Counted from the stretch's first letter, positions 42,929-55,599 are shown. The stretch is 64,000 nucleotides of DNA from Sipunculus nudus (GCA_026874595.1 CM049312.1:50037429-50101428); one strand, 5' to 3'. Notes: generated by a model not told the origin, from the sequence alone. Made by a program: numbers and translations.

Positions 42929-44418
42929 ATTTTTCTGTAATTAATGACTGAGCGGGCAATGTTGATCTCTATCTCGTCTACGTCTAAACAAGAAATGCGG
43001 TACAGTCAGGAAATATCTGTTTATTATAAAAGCTATTAATAAAATGAAAAAAAATTTACAAAGGCAGTTAAAAAGAAACACAACCAAAAAAAAGACAGTA
43101 GCTTATATGTTATGCCTGTTCTGATCAGCTGTGGCCGGTAGAAACGATGCATCTGTCACCTCGCAAAACCCTGTCATGATCGCCACAGAACTGACGAAAT
43201 CACGCAATTCTTGTAATACCAAACATCTGATTTGTGGAGATCGTGCGTTACACATCGTCAGTTGCAGATTCCATTAAATAGGCCCGCTTCATTTGCTTGA
43301 TATAGGCCTACTCACGGTGCCACCGTGAGTGTTGCTGAAAAATTATAACCAGCATAAGCGACACGATGTCAGTGAACATTTTCCCGCCAAAATAGTGATG
43401 AATGTAGTCATATGGGGTGTACTTTTACTACGGACCTCTTATTGGCTCTCTGGTATGACGCGTGACCGCTCCGCCAATCACAAGAACGTTTGTGTGGGCC
43501 AGGCACGTGTTTATGCAAATCAACGTGTCACATGGTTTAAATGCCAACATTGGTCAGTTGACAGTATGAATGTCGAGAGAACTTTAATTTAATCAGTTAA
43601 TGCGACAGCAGTAAGCTTCCGCTTTATTTGAAATCAAATAAGAACCATTTCTAATTGCTCAATATGTTTTTTCAGCCTGTTTCGCCAGAACAACAAAATT
43701 TGATGGCGGTTTCCCGGCAGTTTTTCTACTCTCGCGCACGAGTGTAGCGATCGTTCCACGTGTATATATATAGGCACAACCTGTCTAATTGTTAGGGTTC
43801 AAATTAAACGATCGGCGACGTTGGGTAATACCTTTCATTATGGAAATTAAGTGCATCTAAAATTGTAATAGAAGGACTATTTTTCTAGCACATGAAGGCA
43901 GATTTTTACGGCCCAGGTGCTTGCGGCAGATCATATAAAAATATTAATTTGCAGATATGTCCAAAAAAAATTCCAGCCACAGCCAAAAAACACGACCTGC
44001 CGGGTTAGCCCCAACACAGAACTTTTTAAGGATGGCCTAACTGATATCACTTTATTATATCTTAATTCATTTTTGCAATAAATTACTGTTTTGTTAACAT
44101 CCCACTCAGATGCAAGAATAGATGTTAATATATGAATGTATGCATATCGCAGGACGTGCAATGAAAAAAATAAACATGAACTGTTATATACAGTATTTTA
44201 CAGATTTTATGTGAGCAAAGTTTTTTTTACAGTTATTAAAAAGTTTTAAAGTGTAATGAAAATATAGGTTTTGACAGTAAAAAACAACCCTGTGTCAGAT
44301 GCTTAATATTACATCTAGCAACCTAAGTTAACAAGAATATTTATAAGTAATCATAAGTCATAAAAGGCATCTGTAAACATAGCAGGCAACATAAAGGGGC
44401 ACAGTTAAAAACACATAC
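42929..44418. other. hAT intron remainder with promoter-like cluster
   Basis: Less AT-rich than most of the window around 43130-43780. A perfect hairpin CTCACGGTG-C-CACCGTGAG lies at 43311-43329. The region otherwise shows no supported coding sequence. An 87-codon plus-strand frame at 43329-43592 has no recognisable domain. Confidence 0.4.
43441..43772 (+). promoter_or_regulatory. Cluster of promoter-type motifs
   Basis: ATTGG (43441) and CCAAT (43474), CACGTG (43504 and 43757), the octamer ATGCAAAT (43513-43520) and TATATATATA (43763-43772) occur within 330 bp. Such motifs are short, so chance cannot be excluded. No downstream gene was recognised within the next 600 bp. Confidence 0.3.
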
Positions 44419-44651
44419 CTTCGTATGAGTGATGAAGTTGATGTTGTTTTCCCTGTTGCAGAAATGAATGTAGAGCAATGTTTGCACTTGGCTTTGAATG
44501 TTTTAAGCCCCTCAGATTCTGCTGGTAGTTCATAGTGATCATGTATCACTAAAGACTTGGCAGCTGCCATATCTGCTACTAATCTGTCAGTCAGTTTAGG
44601 TGTAGCATTTACTATGTTCAACATGCATCTGACTTGCCTGTCAAATGTCAC
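44419..44651 (-). pseudogene. hAT transposase, BED zinc-finger exon 1
   Basis: On the minus strand the frame gives TFKAKCKHCSTFISATGKT and TSTSSLIR, a BED-type finger start. It ends with a strong donor, CGAAG|GTATGTGT, at 44419/44418. Joining to the acceptor before 33715 keeps frame and supplies the KHPE that normally follows in BED fingers. A start codon was not identified. The part before the finger is more weakly preserved. Confidence 0.75.
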
Positions 44652-45104
44652 AAATATTTATAGTGAAGGGTCACCCAACTCGGCTGAACTGCTCAAACGT
44701 GAGGTTAACTTTCTCAGGGACTTGGTTGGTTTGCCCTATACTAATGAGGTGATTTGCTCATGAGGTAACTGGCATTTGCATAATATCTGGCTCAATATAA
44801 GTGATCATTTTTGCAATACCAGTTGCAGAAGTAGTTATAGCTAAGAGCTGTTATAGTAAGCACTTCACTATTATGATGACCATACCCAACATGATAGAAA
44901 TGAAATTTAAAACATTGATTTTATTGTATTATTTTATCACAAAATCCTCACGCACACAATTCAGCTAGCTCCCATCAGATACATTTACTATTTAAGTATA
45001 ATATGATGGCTGTCAGAAGTCACAGTTGCTGAATGATCCACTCTTAATGAGGTTTTACATCACTGGTGTACAAGAAAGATAAGCTGTTAAAAATTGGTAT
45101 ATTC
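44652..45104. other. hAT 5' region, no gene seen
   Basis: Lies between exon 1 and the subterminal repeats of the hAT 5' end. It could hold the transposase promoter, but no clear motif is seen. Confidence 0.35.
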
Positions 45105-45274
45105 AAAAGTAATCAATGTAATCATATCTAACTGTCATGATAAGGGTTACGTTGGGAGAGTAATTGATAACGATTACAATTTTCTTTTAAAATAAATGTA
45201 ATCGATTACGATTACTTACACATTTAATTGATTGTAATCAATTACGATTACTGATTACGATTACCCCATGTCTG

Positions 45275-45514
45275 GTTGGCAGTTTCTCAACCTATTTAAA
45301 GATACAGACACAATCCTGGCCTTTGGGTAAATCTCTTTACGCATACTGAAAGACTTTGGCTAAAATGTTTTTTTTTTTTCAAGCTGACATATTCATAAGA
45401 CTTTTTATCAAAATATCTAGAATAATAAAAGATAGAGTCCTTTCACTGTTCAAGGTCGAATAATTCTGCCAAAAATTATTCAAGTAAACTTGAACAAAGG
45501 CCACCTAAGAATAA
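45275..45514 (-). repeat. Family F, 3' part, reverse orientation
   Basis: Reverse complement of 48420-48620 (GCAGTTTCTCAACCTAT, then ATATTTTGATAAAAAG). Confidence 0.6.
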
Positions 45515-45870
45515 TTTTTAGCTCAGCTGACTGTAAGTCATCTGAGCTATAGCAACCACTCTTTGTCAGTCGTCTGTCCAGCAATCTGGCCATCTGTCGG
45601 TTAACAAGGCACAAATCGTTACCACTGGACCTGGAATCTTCTAGCTTTACATCCAGAGAGGTCCATGAAAAATCTCCTTGGAATAAGGTCTCTGTTACCC
45701 ATATTCTTCCAGCTATGGGCTCCGTTGTACCCCCAAAATAATGAAAATTTTGATACAAAAGCTCAAATATCTGAACAACTATGCATTGATCACCATGTTT
45801 CTTTGCATGGACATTGATCATGGAGTGTTTCACCAGTTTCTGGTGCAGACTGGTGGGGCCACCTGTATTT
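45515..45870 (+). mobile_element. Helentron-like repeat A4, one unit
   Basis: The intact 5' hairpin AGCTCAGCTGACTGTAAGTC is followed by one A-b unit up to GGTGGGGCCACCTG. It is then cut by a family F start. Confidence 0.65.
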
Positions 45871-47235
45871 TTTTAGCGAACCTGTGAGCTTATGCGATGG
45901 TGTGGCGTCGTCCGTCGTCTGTATGTTAACCCATACTATCTTGAAAACGGCAAGAGTTAGCATCTCAAAATTTTATGCAAAAAATTAGTCATCTAAAAAA
46001 CTATATCGGATTTTGCTTATTTTTTGGCTAACTGCATCTTCTAAGATTTTATAAAAAAATAGCTAAAAAGGCTTTAAAAATCTTCTTCTCAAAAACTGTT
46101 CAGCCAAATTGTCCAATATTTCACAGAAATGATTCCTGGAACAATCTTTCTCAAGTTTGTTCGAATGGTTTAAGTTTGGTGATTTTTGGCCGAGTTACAG
46201 GAAGTTGAACTTAGTCATCTGTCCAAAAAAGCATACTAAAATTACAATCTCAGAAACGGCTGGAGCTATCATCACCAAATTTTATGCCAATGTTGTTCAC
46301 ATAAGACATATCTGAAATTGAGGTATTGGTGGCGCCACCTGCATTGGCCTTTTTGTACGGGGGTCATCAGTGCCCGTATCATACTGACGGCTACAAAAAA
46401 CTTTTCCTCTGAAACCATATGGCCAAAAAGTTTAATATCGCACAGAAATGATCCTAGGGTAGTGCTTTCTAAAGTTTGTTCAAATGGTCTCAGTTCAGTG
46501 ACTTTTGGCTGAGTTATGGGAAGCTGAATTTCGTCATATGCTGTAAAAGCCCATTTTAGCTCAGTGGCTACAAAGATCTTCTCCTCAAAAACCACTGGGC
46601 CAAATTCTTAAGTCTCACACATTAATTATCCTTAGATGTTGATTATTCAAGTTTGTTCAAATGGTCTTGGTTCAGTGATTTTTGGCTGAGTTATGGGAAG
46701 CTTAACTTAGCCATTTTGCTGTATTTTCCCATATGAGTTATAAACCTGTAAAACGTTTTTTGACTGACACCACTGAGGCCAACTTGTTTAATATTTTACA
46801 AGAATAATCCTCTGAATAATTCTTATAATAATTGTCTTTTATGGTTCCAAAGAATGAATTTTGGCTGAAGTATAAAGATTGAATTTAGTCATTTTACAAT
46901 ATATGTTAGCTGTGTGAAGCAGATACATTTAGCCTGGCACCAGTTTATCAGCATTTATTACATCATGCCTCTAGACATTTAGATTTCAGGTTATCTATGG
47001 TTAATATTGACAAGAATGTTTTTTAAAAGCTTTTAAAAAATGTAGATTTATGATTTTTAGATATTTCTCATGCCAGGCAATGTTTACAATCACAGGTATA
47101 CAGCTCTCTGTGGGTATATAAAGACGGCTGTACATGGATTATAAATAATTAGTATCCATAGTCAACTTAATTCAAGATTTTGCCATCAGTGAGATGTATC
47201 TGTATTACAATTTTAAATATAATAATCTTTAATAA
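45871..47235 (+). repeat. Family F repeat, copy 2
   Basis: It starts TTTTAGCGAACCTGTGAGC and TATGCGATGGTGTGGCG with a GTCCGTCGTC tract. Units follow with an exact GGTGGCGCCACC at 46328-46339, decaying to AT-rich sequence after about 46900. Confidence 0.65.
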
Positions 47236-48620
47236 TTTTTAGTGAACCTTTGAGCTAATGCGATGGTGTGGCGGTGTTTGTCTTCTGTACATTAACCCAT
47301 ACTATTTTGAAAATGATTGGAGCTAGCATCATGAAATTTAATGCAAAAAATTAGCCATCTGAAAAACTCTGCATTTTCTTAGATTTTATAGAGAAAAAGC
47401 TTAAAAAAACCTTTAAAAATCTTCTCCTCTGAAACACTCGAGCCAAATTGTTCAATATTTCATAAAAACTAATCTTTTATACCGTCATCCTATATTTTGT
47501 TCCAATGGTTCAAGTTCGGTGAATTTTGGCCAAGTTACAGGAAGTTTAACTTAGTCATCTGTCCAAAAAAGCATACTAAAATGACAGTCTCAGAAACTGC
47601 CGGAGCTATCATCACCAAATTTTTTGCCAGTGTTGGTCACATGAGTCATATAAGAAATTCAGGTATTGGTGGTGCCACCTGCATTGACCTTTTTTTGTAC
47701 TGGGGTCATTGGTCATCTGTACATTAATCCATAATTTCTCAGGAATAGCAGGAGCTGCCATTCCTAGATTTTATGCAATAATCTGTCACATATCACTGTT
47801 GTGGGATTCAGCTTATTTTTTTGCTATCTGCATTTACTTAGATTTTATAGTAAGCTGAAAAACTTTTAAAAGTCTTCTTCTTGTAAACAGTCCAGCCAAA
47901 TTGTTCAATATTTTATATAAATGATCCCAGAGGCAAGCCCTCTCAAGTTTGTTCAAATGGTTTGCATTTGATGAATTTTAGTGGAGTTTCACAAATTTGA
48001 ACAGTCATTTGGCCAAGTAAGCATACTGACGTAGTACTCTCAGATATGACAGAAGCTAGCATTACCAGGTATTGTGCAAATTTTGGTGACATGACTCATA
48101 TTTGATGTTGCAGATTTTGTGGTGCCACCTACATTGACCTGTTTTTTATGGACAAACAAACTCATAATTTCAGCCTCTTTAAGCTTAATGATGAAACTGT
48201 CAAGTTGAATTGTTTTATTTTTCAAAAGAATTATCCTAGGACATGGTTCTTTCAATCATATCAGAATATACTGAGTTTGTTTATTTTTGGTCGAGTTGGA
48301 AAAGCTTAAGTTGGTCTTATGGCTATTATTATGTTTTTTCAAACTGAGGACTGCAATAGTGTTCTTCTACAAAATTATTGTTTCAATTATATCTTCTGTA
48401 ACATTGCACAAAAATTATTCTTAGGTGGCCTTTGTTCAGGTTTACTAGAATGATTTTTGGCAGAACTATTGGACCTTTTACAATGAAAGTACTGCATCTT
48501 TTATTATTCTAGATATTTTGATAAAAAGTTTATGAATATGTCAACATTTTAGCCAGAGTCTTTCAGTATGTGTAAACAGATATACCAACAGGCCAAGATT
48601 GAATCGTATCTTTGAATAGG
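47236..48620 (+). repeat. Family F repeat, copy 3
   Basis: Closely parallel to copy 1 (29441-30473) from TAGTGAACCTTTGAGCTAAT through two units to TTTATGGACAAAC. It then runs into the F 3' part seen inverted at 45275-45514 and 54762-54960. Confidence 0.65.
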
Positions 48621-48649
48621 TTGAGAAACTGCCATCTGTATCAGATTTG

Positions 48650-49145
48650 GCAAATGATGAAGAGTTCATTCAGTGCAGCCAGATATAGGTCAAAGAGTTC
48701 AATCAATGCAGCCAAGCACAAGGCATGTGATCACCTCATGGGTGACATGTGAACACCTCATGGGCACCATGTGATCACTTCATGGGTGTCAAGCCCCTCA
48801 GGACAGGGCCCCTGCATGAGCTTATGCAATGGTGTGGCTACTATTTCAGATTTGGCTACAGGCTAGAGGTCAGTCTGGATCTATTTATAGCTTTGGCAGA
48901 CTGCCAACTGTATCAGATTAGGCAACAGGTCAAGAGTTCACTCAGTGCAGCCAGGTATGGGTCAGGAGTTTACTCAGTGCAGTAGATGCATTCTATTTAT
49001 AGCTTTGGCAGACTGCCAGCTGTGTCAGATTATGCCACAGGTCAAAGAGTTCACTCAGTGCAGCCAGGTACAGGTCAAAAGTTCACTCAGTCTAGCCAGG
49101 TGCAGGTCATGAGTTCACTCAGTGCAGTAGCCTGAGCCAGCTAGC
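48650..49145 (+). repeat. Short-period repeats with GTTCACTCAGTGCAG
   Basis: About eight copies of GAGTTCACTCAGTGCAGCC, irregularly spaced and some preceded by CAGGTCA. At 48722-48790 are three 22-24 bp copies of CATGTGATCACCTCATGGG. The repeats are diverged, and no frame is conserved through them. Confidence 0.7.
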
Positions 49146-49437
49146 AAATTTGTCACAGTTCACTCGGGGCAACTGCATTTCTCACCTAAACCTGGTCAGC
49201 CCAATGCATCAGACTCAAGGTAAGTTTAATGTATTGGCCTAATATTTTGACCTGTCTATGTGTCTTTGATGGCTTTCTCGCTCACAAGACAGGTGTCGCC
49301 ACCTACAATGACTTTTGCACAGTGTGTGTCCCTGTGATTTTCTCAGGAGGGGTTTGATATATCAGTCTGAAATTGGGCATATGTATATATCTCTGATAGC
49401 TATGTTGTATACAAGACTGGAGGTGCCAGCTACAGTC
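49146..49437 (+). repeat. Spacer and family I repeat, copy 1
   Basis: Blocks such as TTGCACAGTGTG, CCCTGTGATTTTCTCAGGAG and a diverged GTGTCGCCACCTACAATGAC recur in weaker form at 63720-64000. Confidence 0.5.
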
Positions 49438-52093
49438 TTTTTAGCTCAGCTGACTATAAGTCATCTGAGCTATAGTCGTGGTCCATTGTCCGTCGTCCGT
49501 CCGTCTGTCCGTCCGTCCGTCCGTCCGTCTGTCCGTAGATGTGGCACGTTTTGAAACCGTAAGACCTAGGAATCCAAAATTCGGCATAATGTTAGATGTC
49601 CCCAAGATCTCCTACCAAGCCGAAAACTGGGTCTTTGCGACTTTGTTCCTTTGAGAAATTAAAGAAAAACCTCAATTTTTTATTAAAAACCTATTTTTAC
49701 ACTTCAGGACTGCCTAATATAAAAACCACTCATCTGTTTTTCCTCATACTTACTATAGTTATTCCTCTATATAGTTCCTATGTACATGCCAGAAATTATG
49801 TCTGTATTATAAAAATTTAAAAAGTTATGGGCCCAAACATAATGCATTGTGTAAAAAATTAGGAAAGATATTTGATCACTTAACACAAAATATGTTAAAG
49901 CTATAAACTTTTTTTCCAGTAATATAACTTTAATTAATCAAAATTAAATTGTATACCCAAAATTAGATCAAAATCTTTTAAATTTTTTAATATATTAACA
50001 AAAATAAAAAATTGGTACCTTAAATTTTGCCCAACTTTGACCATGGCACGTTTTTTTCCTGTAAGTACTGTGGATTTAATTTTCACAGCATGTTTTTTTT
50101 AGCATTTTGTCTGTAAACACCAAAAATTTGAAACCAGTTGATCAAAAACTGTAGATTTTATTCAAGCTTTCAAGCACCATGTAACATATTGTTTACATCA
50201 AACTAGTGTCATGCAGTTTGCAAGTGCTCAGCTCCCCAACTTCAGCTCTCAGTTCCTAAAATTTGGCATACAATTAGATGTCTCAAAAATCCCCTACCAT
50301 GCCAAGAATTTGATCACTAGGACTTAATACCTTCGAGATATTAATAAAAAACTTCATTTTTCCATTAAAAACCCATTGTTACACTTCAAGACAGCCTAAT
50401 ATCAAAACCACTGATCTGACTTTAATCATATATAATATACATATTTTTCTATATATTCTCTATGCACATGCCAGAAATGATGTCAGTATTGCGTAATTGT
50501 TTTAAGTTATGGGCCCAAACATAATGCACTTTGTAAAAAATCAAGAAATATATTTACTCCCTTAACAAGAGGATTGCTGAAGCTAGAGATTTTTTGTCAG
50601 GGATGTAACATTATTTAATCAGGATTCAATTGAATACCCAAAATTAGTTCTGAATTTTTCAAATTGTATAAGTTATTAGTATAAATATAAAATTAGTACC
50701 TTAAATTTTGCCCAACTTTGACCATGGCATGTTTGTTTCATGTGAGTACTGTTGATATAATTTTCATATCATGCACACATAAAGATTTCAGCTTTTTAGT
50801 TTGAAAAGCTGAAAGAAATTGGCCAAAAATTGTAGCTTTTTTTGATGTTTTTATGAGACCATGTCAGACCTTGGCTCTCTGTAGCACCTCTTGAGTCACC
50901 TGTATGTTGACCTGGTTGAACTTTCAGCAAATTATGCATGCTTGAGGCGAGACATAAACTGGGGCGTCCAGGCAGCTTATTATATAATGGCCAGCCACAG
51001 TTGATCTAGGTGTCCAACCCAACTCATCTAGTAGTTTTAACCAACAACATAACAATAAACAATAAATTAATAAATTTTTATTGGTTTTTAATAACAAATT
51101 AAAGAAAAATAGAAAAGGAATTTGTTAGTTGATAATAACAGGAAATTAACTTGCAGTTACCGATGATATAAGTATCTTGTATCGATGGATAGAATGTCAT
51201 GTATTCCAAATAACACCATGCAGTCACCTATGGTATTTTTCAGTTCAATTTTAATGATAAAAAATTAAATCATATTATTCATTACTAATCATTAGGGATC
51301 ATATGAAGGAAATTAATGATAGACAAAGATGCAGTTGATAATATTAATCTAGATTCCCACTGTGTCTAGTTTGTACATTGATGTGAAATTAGTCCAAAAT
51401 AAATATATTACATTTTTTTTTAATATAAATAAAAGCCATAAATCCAGGTACTTATGATCATTATTTAAATGTGTGAATTTTGTATATTCTGGATTCTCAA
51501 CATCATTGTTTGGTGAAAACTGAATAAATACCAGACATGGTGCGAATACTTTGCAATTGTATTTAAACACGAATATGAATATGTACTCCATTATAAAATT
51601 TCTTTCATAAGAATGGGAATTCAGGTAAAAATGAAAGTATATGAATACCAGTGCAAATATTTTCAAAATGTATTAATGAATGCATTCATGAATATATTCT
51701 TTAATATTATTTTAATAATCATTTCAGTCATATTTTATTTGAAAAAATCATACTATTCTCTTATTATTTTTAATAAAAATTATATTTAGGACAATATTTG
51801 TAATTTTTCTAATAAATAGTTAAACTCTTATATTATATGTTCTGCTTATATTAGTTATATGGCCAAGTCAAAATCTGTGTGACAATCCCACTCCATTTGT
51901 TAATGAAATAAATGAAATTAATCCTCTTTCCTGTCTCCAAAGGTACTTTCAAAATCATACATAAGCTAAACAACAACAACTCATAATACAGCTTATTTTT
52001 ATTACCATATAAAACCAGCATGTGCCTCATTTCTAAATCATATTTTTTTATCATATATATCAGCTGAGCACCGTGACCCATAGGTCCCTTGTT
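49438..52093 (+). mobile_element. Helentron-like repeat A5, full length, empty-site paralogue of A2
   Basis: It runs from the hairpin AGCTCAGCTGACTATAAG plus (GTCC)n to CAGCTGAGCACC, GTGACCCATAGGTCCC and TTGTT. The body is closely similar to A2, but the GGATC at about 51296-51300 is single and runs straight into ATATGAAGGAAATTAA. The A-a type body section occurs twice in tandem (about 49560-50095 and 50270-50760). Minus-strand frames are incidental. Confidence 0.75.
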
Positions 52094-52270
52094 ACTGTTG
52101 TGTGCACCCATGCCAGAATTTCAGCAGTGATGTTTGTGTAATTGTTTCTGATTCAAAATGTTTAGTACTTGCATTGTTCATATACATGAAAAGTAATGGT
52201 CCAGCATTGAAGCATTATACCTGGTGTATTTCCCAATGCACAGGTTCCCATTAGGCCTGTAGGCCTTGTT
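52094..52270 (+). repeat. Family H repeat, 3' part, copy 2
   Basis: See 36241-36402. It ends CATTAGGCCTGTAGGCCTTGTT. Confidence 0.5.
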
Positions 52271-53877
52271 TATTTTTTTATGATTTTTTGTCCATTGTCC
52301 GTCGTCCGTCCGTCTGTCTGTCTGTCCGTCCGTCCGGATGTCCATTCGTAAGACTGGCACGTTTCGACACCATTAGATCTACGAATCTGAAATTATGCAT
52401 ACAGTTAGATGTCCCCAAAATCTCCTACCAAGCTGAAAACTGGGTCTTTGAGACTTTGTTCCTTTTAGAAATTAAGGAAAAACCTCAGTTTTTTATTAAA
52501 AATCTATTTTCACACTTCAGGACTGCCTTATATCAAAACCACTCATCTGGTTTTCTTCATATTTACCATAAATATTCCTCTACATAGTTCATATGTACAT
52601 GCCAGAAATTAAGTCAGTATTATTTAATTTTAAAAAGTTATGGGCCCAAACATAATGGACTTTGTAAAAAATCAGAAAAGATATTTGATCGCTTAACACA
52701 AAACATGTTAAAGCTAAGGACTTTTTTCCAGTAATATAACTTTAATTAGTCAAAATTAAATTGTATACCCAAAATTAGATCAAAATCTTTTAAATTTTTT
52801 AAAATATTAGCAAAAATAAGAATTGGTACCTTATATTTTGCCAAACTTTGGCCAGGGCACGTTTTTTTCCTGTAAGTACTGTGGATTTAATTTTCACAGC
52901 ATGTGCACATAAGGATTTAATCTGTTAAAATCTGAAATTTGAAAATAAAAGCTGCAAAATAAGGCTTGTAATTGAATTTTTTAGGAGGCTCTTGTTGTAT
53001 TCCCTTACATTGTCAAGCCGTCCACTTTGGTGACTTTAGGTCATTCAGTGCAGCTCTCTCCACTGAGTTGAGCTTGATCAGGCTGTCTGCAGTTAATACC
53101 AAACCACAGGGAGCCTTTTTCTCTGGCAACCCCTGCTCCCCCTCCCCCCCCCCCCCCACCCCACCCCCATTCTGTTGACAGACCTGTACTATGAACTAGA
53201 TGAATCTTAAAATTAACATTTTTTCAGCAACGAGCAGTAACAACGGAGACCCCTCCCCCCACCCACCCCTTCAATACACAGGACTAATAAACAAGATGAA
53301 TCTTATAATTTTAATGTTAAATAAATTCTTTTTGATGAGACTTGGACAATTTTGATTGTTTTAAAGAAAAAAATTCAGGAATTTAATCCTAATATTCAAA
53401 TGTGATAAAATATTAGGATCTAATGTAAGTGCTAACTGACAAGATTTAAGAAGATATAAATACTTTGTAGCATTTCATTCATATCTCTTAAAGTTGGTGG
53501 GGCCTAGGTGTGAATAACACTGTTAACTTAGTATTAAAATTAGGAATATTGGTCAAACTTTGTTGGATTAATTTTTAACTCATATGGCCATATATTTAAC
53601 TTTTGAAAACTTAATTACCTTCACACATTATTTGTTTATGAAATGTTACAGTTATATAACACTTATCGTAGGCCTATTTGTTCCCTTGGTGCATCACTAA
53701 ATGGTTTAGCTCATGTCCATTTTTCTATAATTTATAGAGTTTCATTTTAGCAGGGCCATTTTCTCATAGCTTTTCTAATGATAATATACATAAAAAACCA
53801 AAAGAAATAAAAATATTTTGCAGTTACTAATATTTTCCAAAATTCAGCTGAGCGATGTGACCCATGGGTCCCTTGTT
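52271..53877 (+). mobile_element. Helentron-like repeat A6, 5'-truncated
   Basis: It lacks the 5' hairpin but keeps GTCCATTGTCCGTCG(TCCG)n, a body like A2 with the same poly-C tract (about 53136-53160), and an intact end, CAGCTGAGCGATG, TGACCCATGGGTCCC, TTGTTT. The text after it is family A-b unit sequence, so it probably sits inside an A-b copy. Confidence 0.7.
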
Positions 53878-54761
53878 TCTTTATTTTTGAGACCTCAAAA
53901 GATGGGGTCATCTGTTAATAGGGCACAAATTGTAACTGCTGGACCTGGAATTTTATCACTTTACATCGAGAGAGGTCCATGAAAAGTCTTCTTGGAAACC
54001 TGGAATTAGGTCTCTGTTACCCATATTATTCCAGCTATGGGGCTCCAAAGTACCCCCCAGAATAAGAAAAAAATGTGATACAAAAGCTCAAGTATCTGAA
54101 CAACTATGCATTGATCACCATGTTTCTTTGCATGGATATTGATCATGGAGTGTTTCATCTGTTTCTGCAGACTGGTGGCGCCACTTGTATTTCTTCGATT
54201 TTAACTTTTTTTTATATTTTTGAGACCTAAAAAGATGCAGTCATCTATTAACAGGGCACAAATCGTAACAACTAGACCTAGAATCTTCTTTCTTGACATG
54301 CTGGGAGGCCCATGAAAAATCTCTTTGAAAACCTGAAATTAGGTCTCTATCACCCATATTGTCCGAGCTGTGTGGCTCAGAATACCCCCCAGAAAAATTG
54401 AAAATTTGATACCAAAGTAGGGCACAAATCATAACCATTGGGCCCAGAATCTTCTAACTTGACATCCTGAGAGTTCCTCAAAAGTTCTCACCAGAAACTT
54501 GAAATTGGGTCACAGTGACCTATATTCTCAGAGTTTTGGGGTATATTTGAGCACCCCAGAAATAATGTAAAATACACACAAATTGCCAGATTCCTCATGA
54601 AAGGCTGGTTGGATTTTCATCAAATTTGTTGTGCTTATGGGTCTTGATGAACTTAAGCTAACATGCATGAACAATGATGCCCACAATAATTAGTTGTCTG
54701 TGCAAGGACATATTATCAACATGTCAGTCGGCTGAGCGTCATGACCCATGGGTCACTTGTT
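53878..54761 (+). mobile_element. Family A-b, 3' part with partial units
   Basis: Units start at about 53928, 54253 and 54418. The end is intact: GGCTGAGCGTCA, TGACCCATGGGTCA, CTTGTT. Confidence 0.7.
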
Positions 54762-54960
54762 GTGCAATGTTATAGAAGTTATAATTGAAGCAACAATTTT
54801 GTAGAAGAACACTCTTGCAGTCCTCAGTTTGAAATAGACTTAATAATGGCCATAAGACCAACTTAAGCTTCTCACGACTCAACAAAAAATTAACAAACTC
54901 AATCTATTCTTCTATTCTTATATGATTGAAAGTACCATGTCCTAGGATAATTGAAAATTG
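54762..54960 (-). repeat. Family F, 3' part, reverse orientation
   Basis: Reverse complement of about 48220-48420 (ACCATGTCCTAGGATAATT, ACAATTTTGTAGAAGAACAC). Confidence 0.6.
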
Positions 54961-55211
54961 GTCATACTAGTTCTTCAGAAATCTTCTTCTCTTGTACATC
55001 TTGGGTATAGCAGCTGAGATCAGATGTAGACTTCACATATGTATGACCCATCACTTAAGGAAGAACCAGGTTGACTTTGGTATCAAAGGTCAAGATCACA
55101 TCTAAGGTTAATCTTACTTTGGGTTTCAGATGATAAAATTCCTGTCATGAATGTTAGGCTAGGTAATGTCATGTTAGTCTGCTGAGCATCATGTCTCATG
55201 GGTCACTTGTT
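54961..55211 (+). repeat. Family A 3' end fragment
   Basis: It ends GTCTGCTGAGCATCATGTCTCATGGGTCACTTGTT, a decayed form of the family A end. The body before it is not alignable to the other copies by eye. Confidence 0.5.
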
Positions 55212-55527
55212 GTCTATTGGCAAGGCAAACCATAACTACATGGCACCAAGAAAAGAAAGGAAAATGCTTAATTAACTGTTGATAGACCTGCCAGGCTTTT
55301 AGTCATTTTTAGGCTTTTAAGATATTTGCAGCTAAATATTGATGTCACTGATGCAGGAAGTTGATCAATATCAACAACTTGTCCATCAAATAGAGTGAAT
55401 CCATGATATTTTCATATTAGTACCTCACAAGGCCACTGAAGGACCTGGTCAATTCCTCTCATTTGCAAATATGCCACCCTGTAAAAATCAAACATAATAC
55501 ATTACAGACATTTATTTTATATTGTAG

Positions 55528-55599
55528 GACCCATGGTTTATGGAATTTGCTACAGTCCACTATCTTTCAAGGAAGAAATCCAGGAGATGGGTTTAGTAG
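55528..55599 (+). other. Possible 72-bp host exon
   Basis: TTTTATATTGTAG precedes and GTAG|GTAGGT follows. One frame reads MVYGICYSPLSFKEEIQEMG, which has protein-like composition. A second frame is also open. The product is not recognised. Confidence 0.3.

Larger units (their letters stand above)
30474..45274 (-). mobile_element. hAT DNA transposon, decayed and heavily interrupted (nest 2)
   Basis: Terminal inverted repeats CAGACATGGGGT lie at 30474 and, inverted, at 45263-45274. Both are followed inward by clusters of GTAATCGATTACGATTAC-type subterminal repeats (30495-30626 and 45105-45262). The transposase is on the minus strand: BED-finger exon at about 44419-44651, core at 33715-32522, dimerisation domain at 31223-30779. 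Stops and at least one frameshift show it is dead. Families B, C and G and an LTR element are inserted within it. No 8-bp target duplication is visible. The flanks are family F pieces in opposite orientation, so a rearrangement is likely at one end. Confidence 0.85.
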
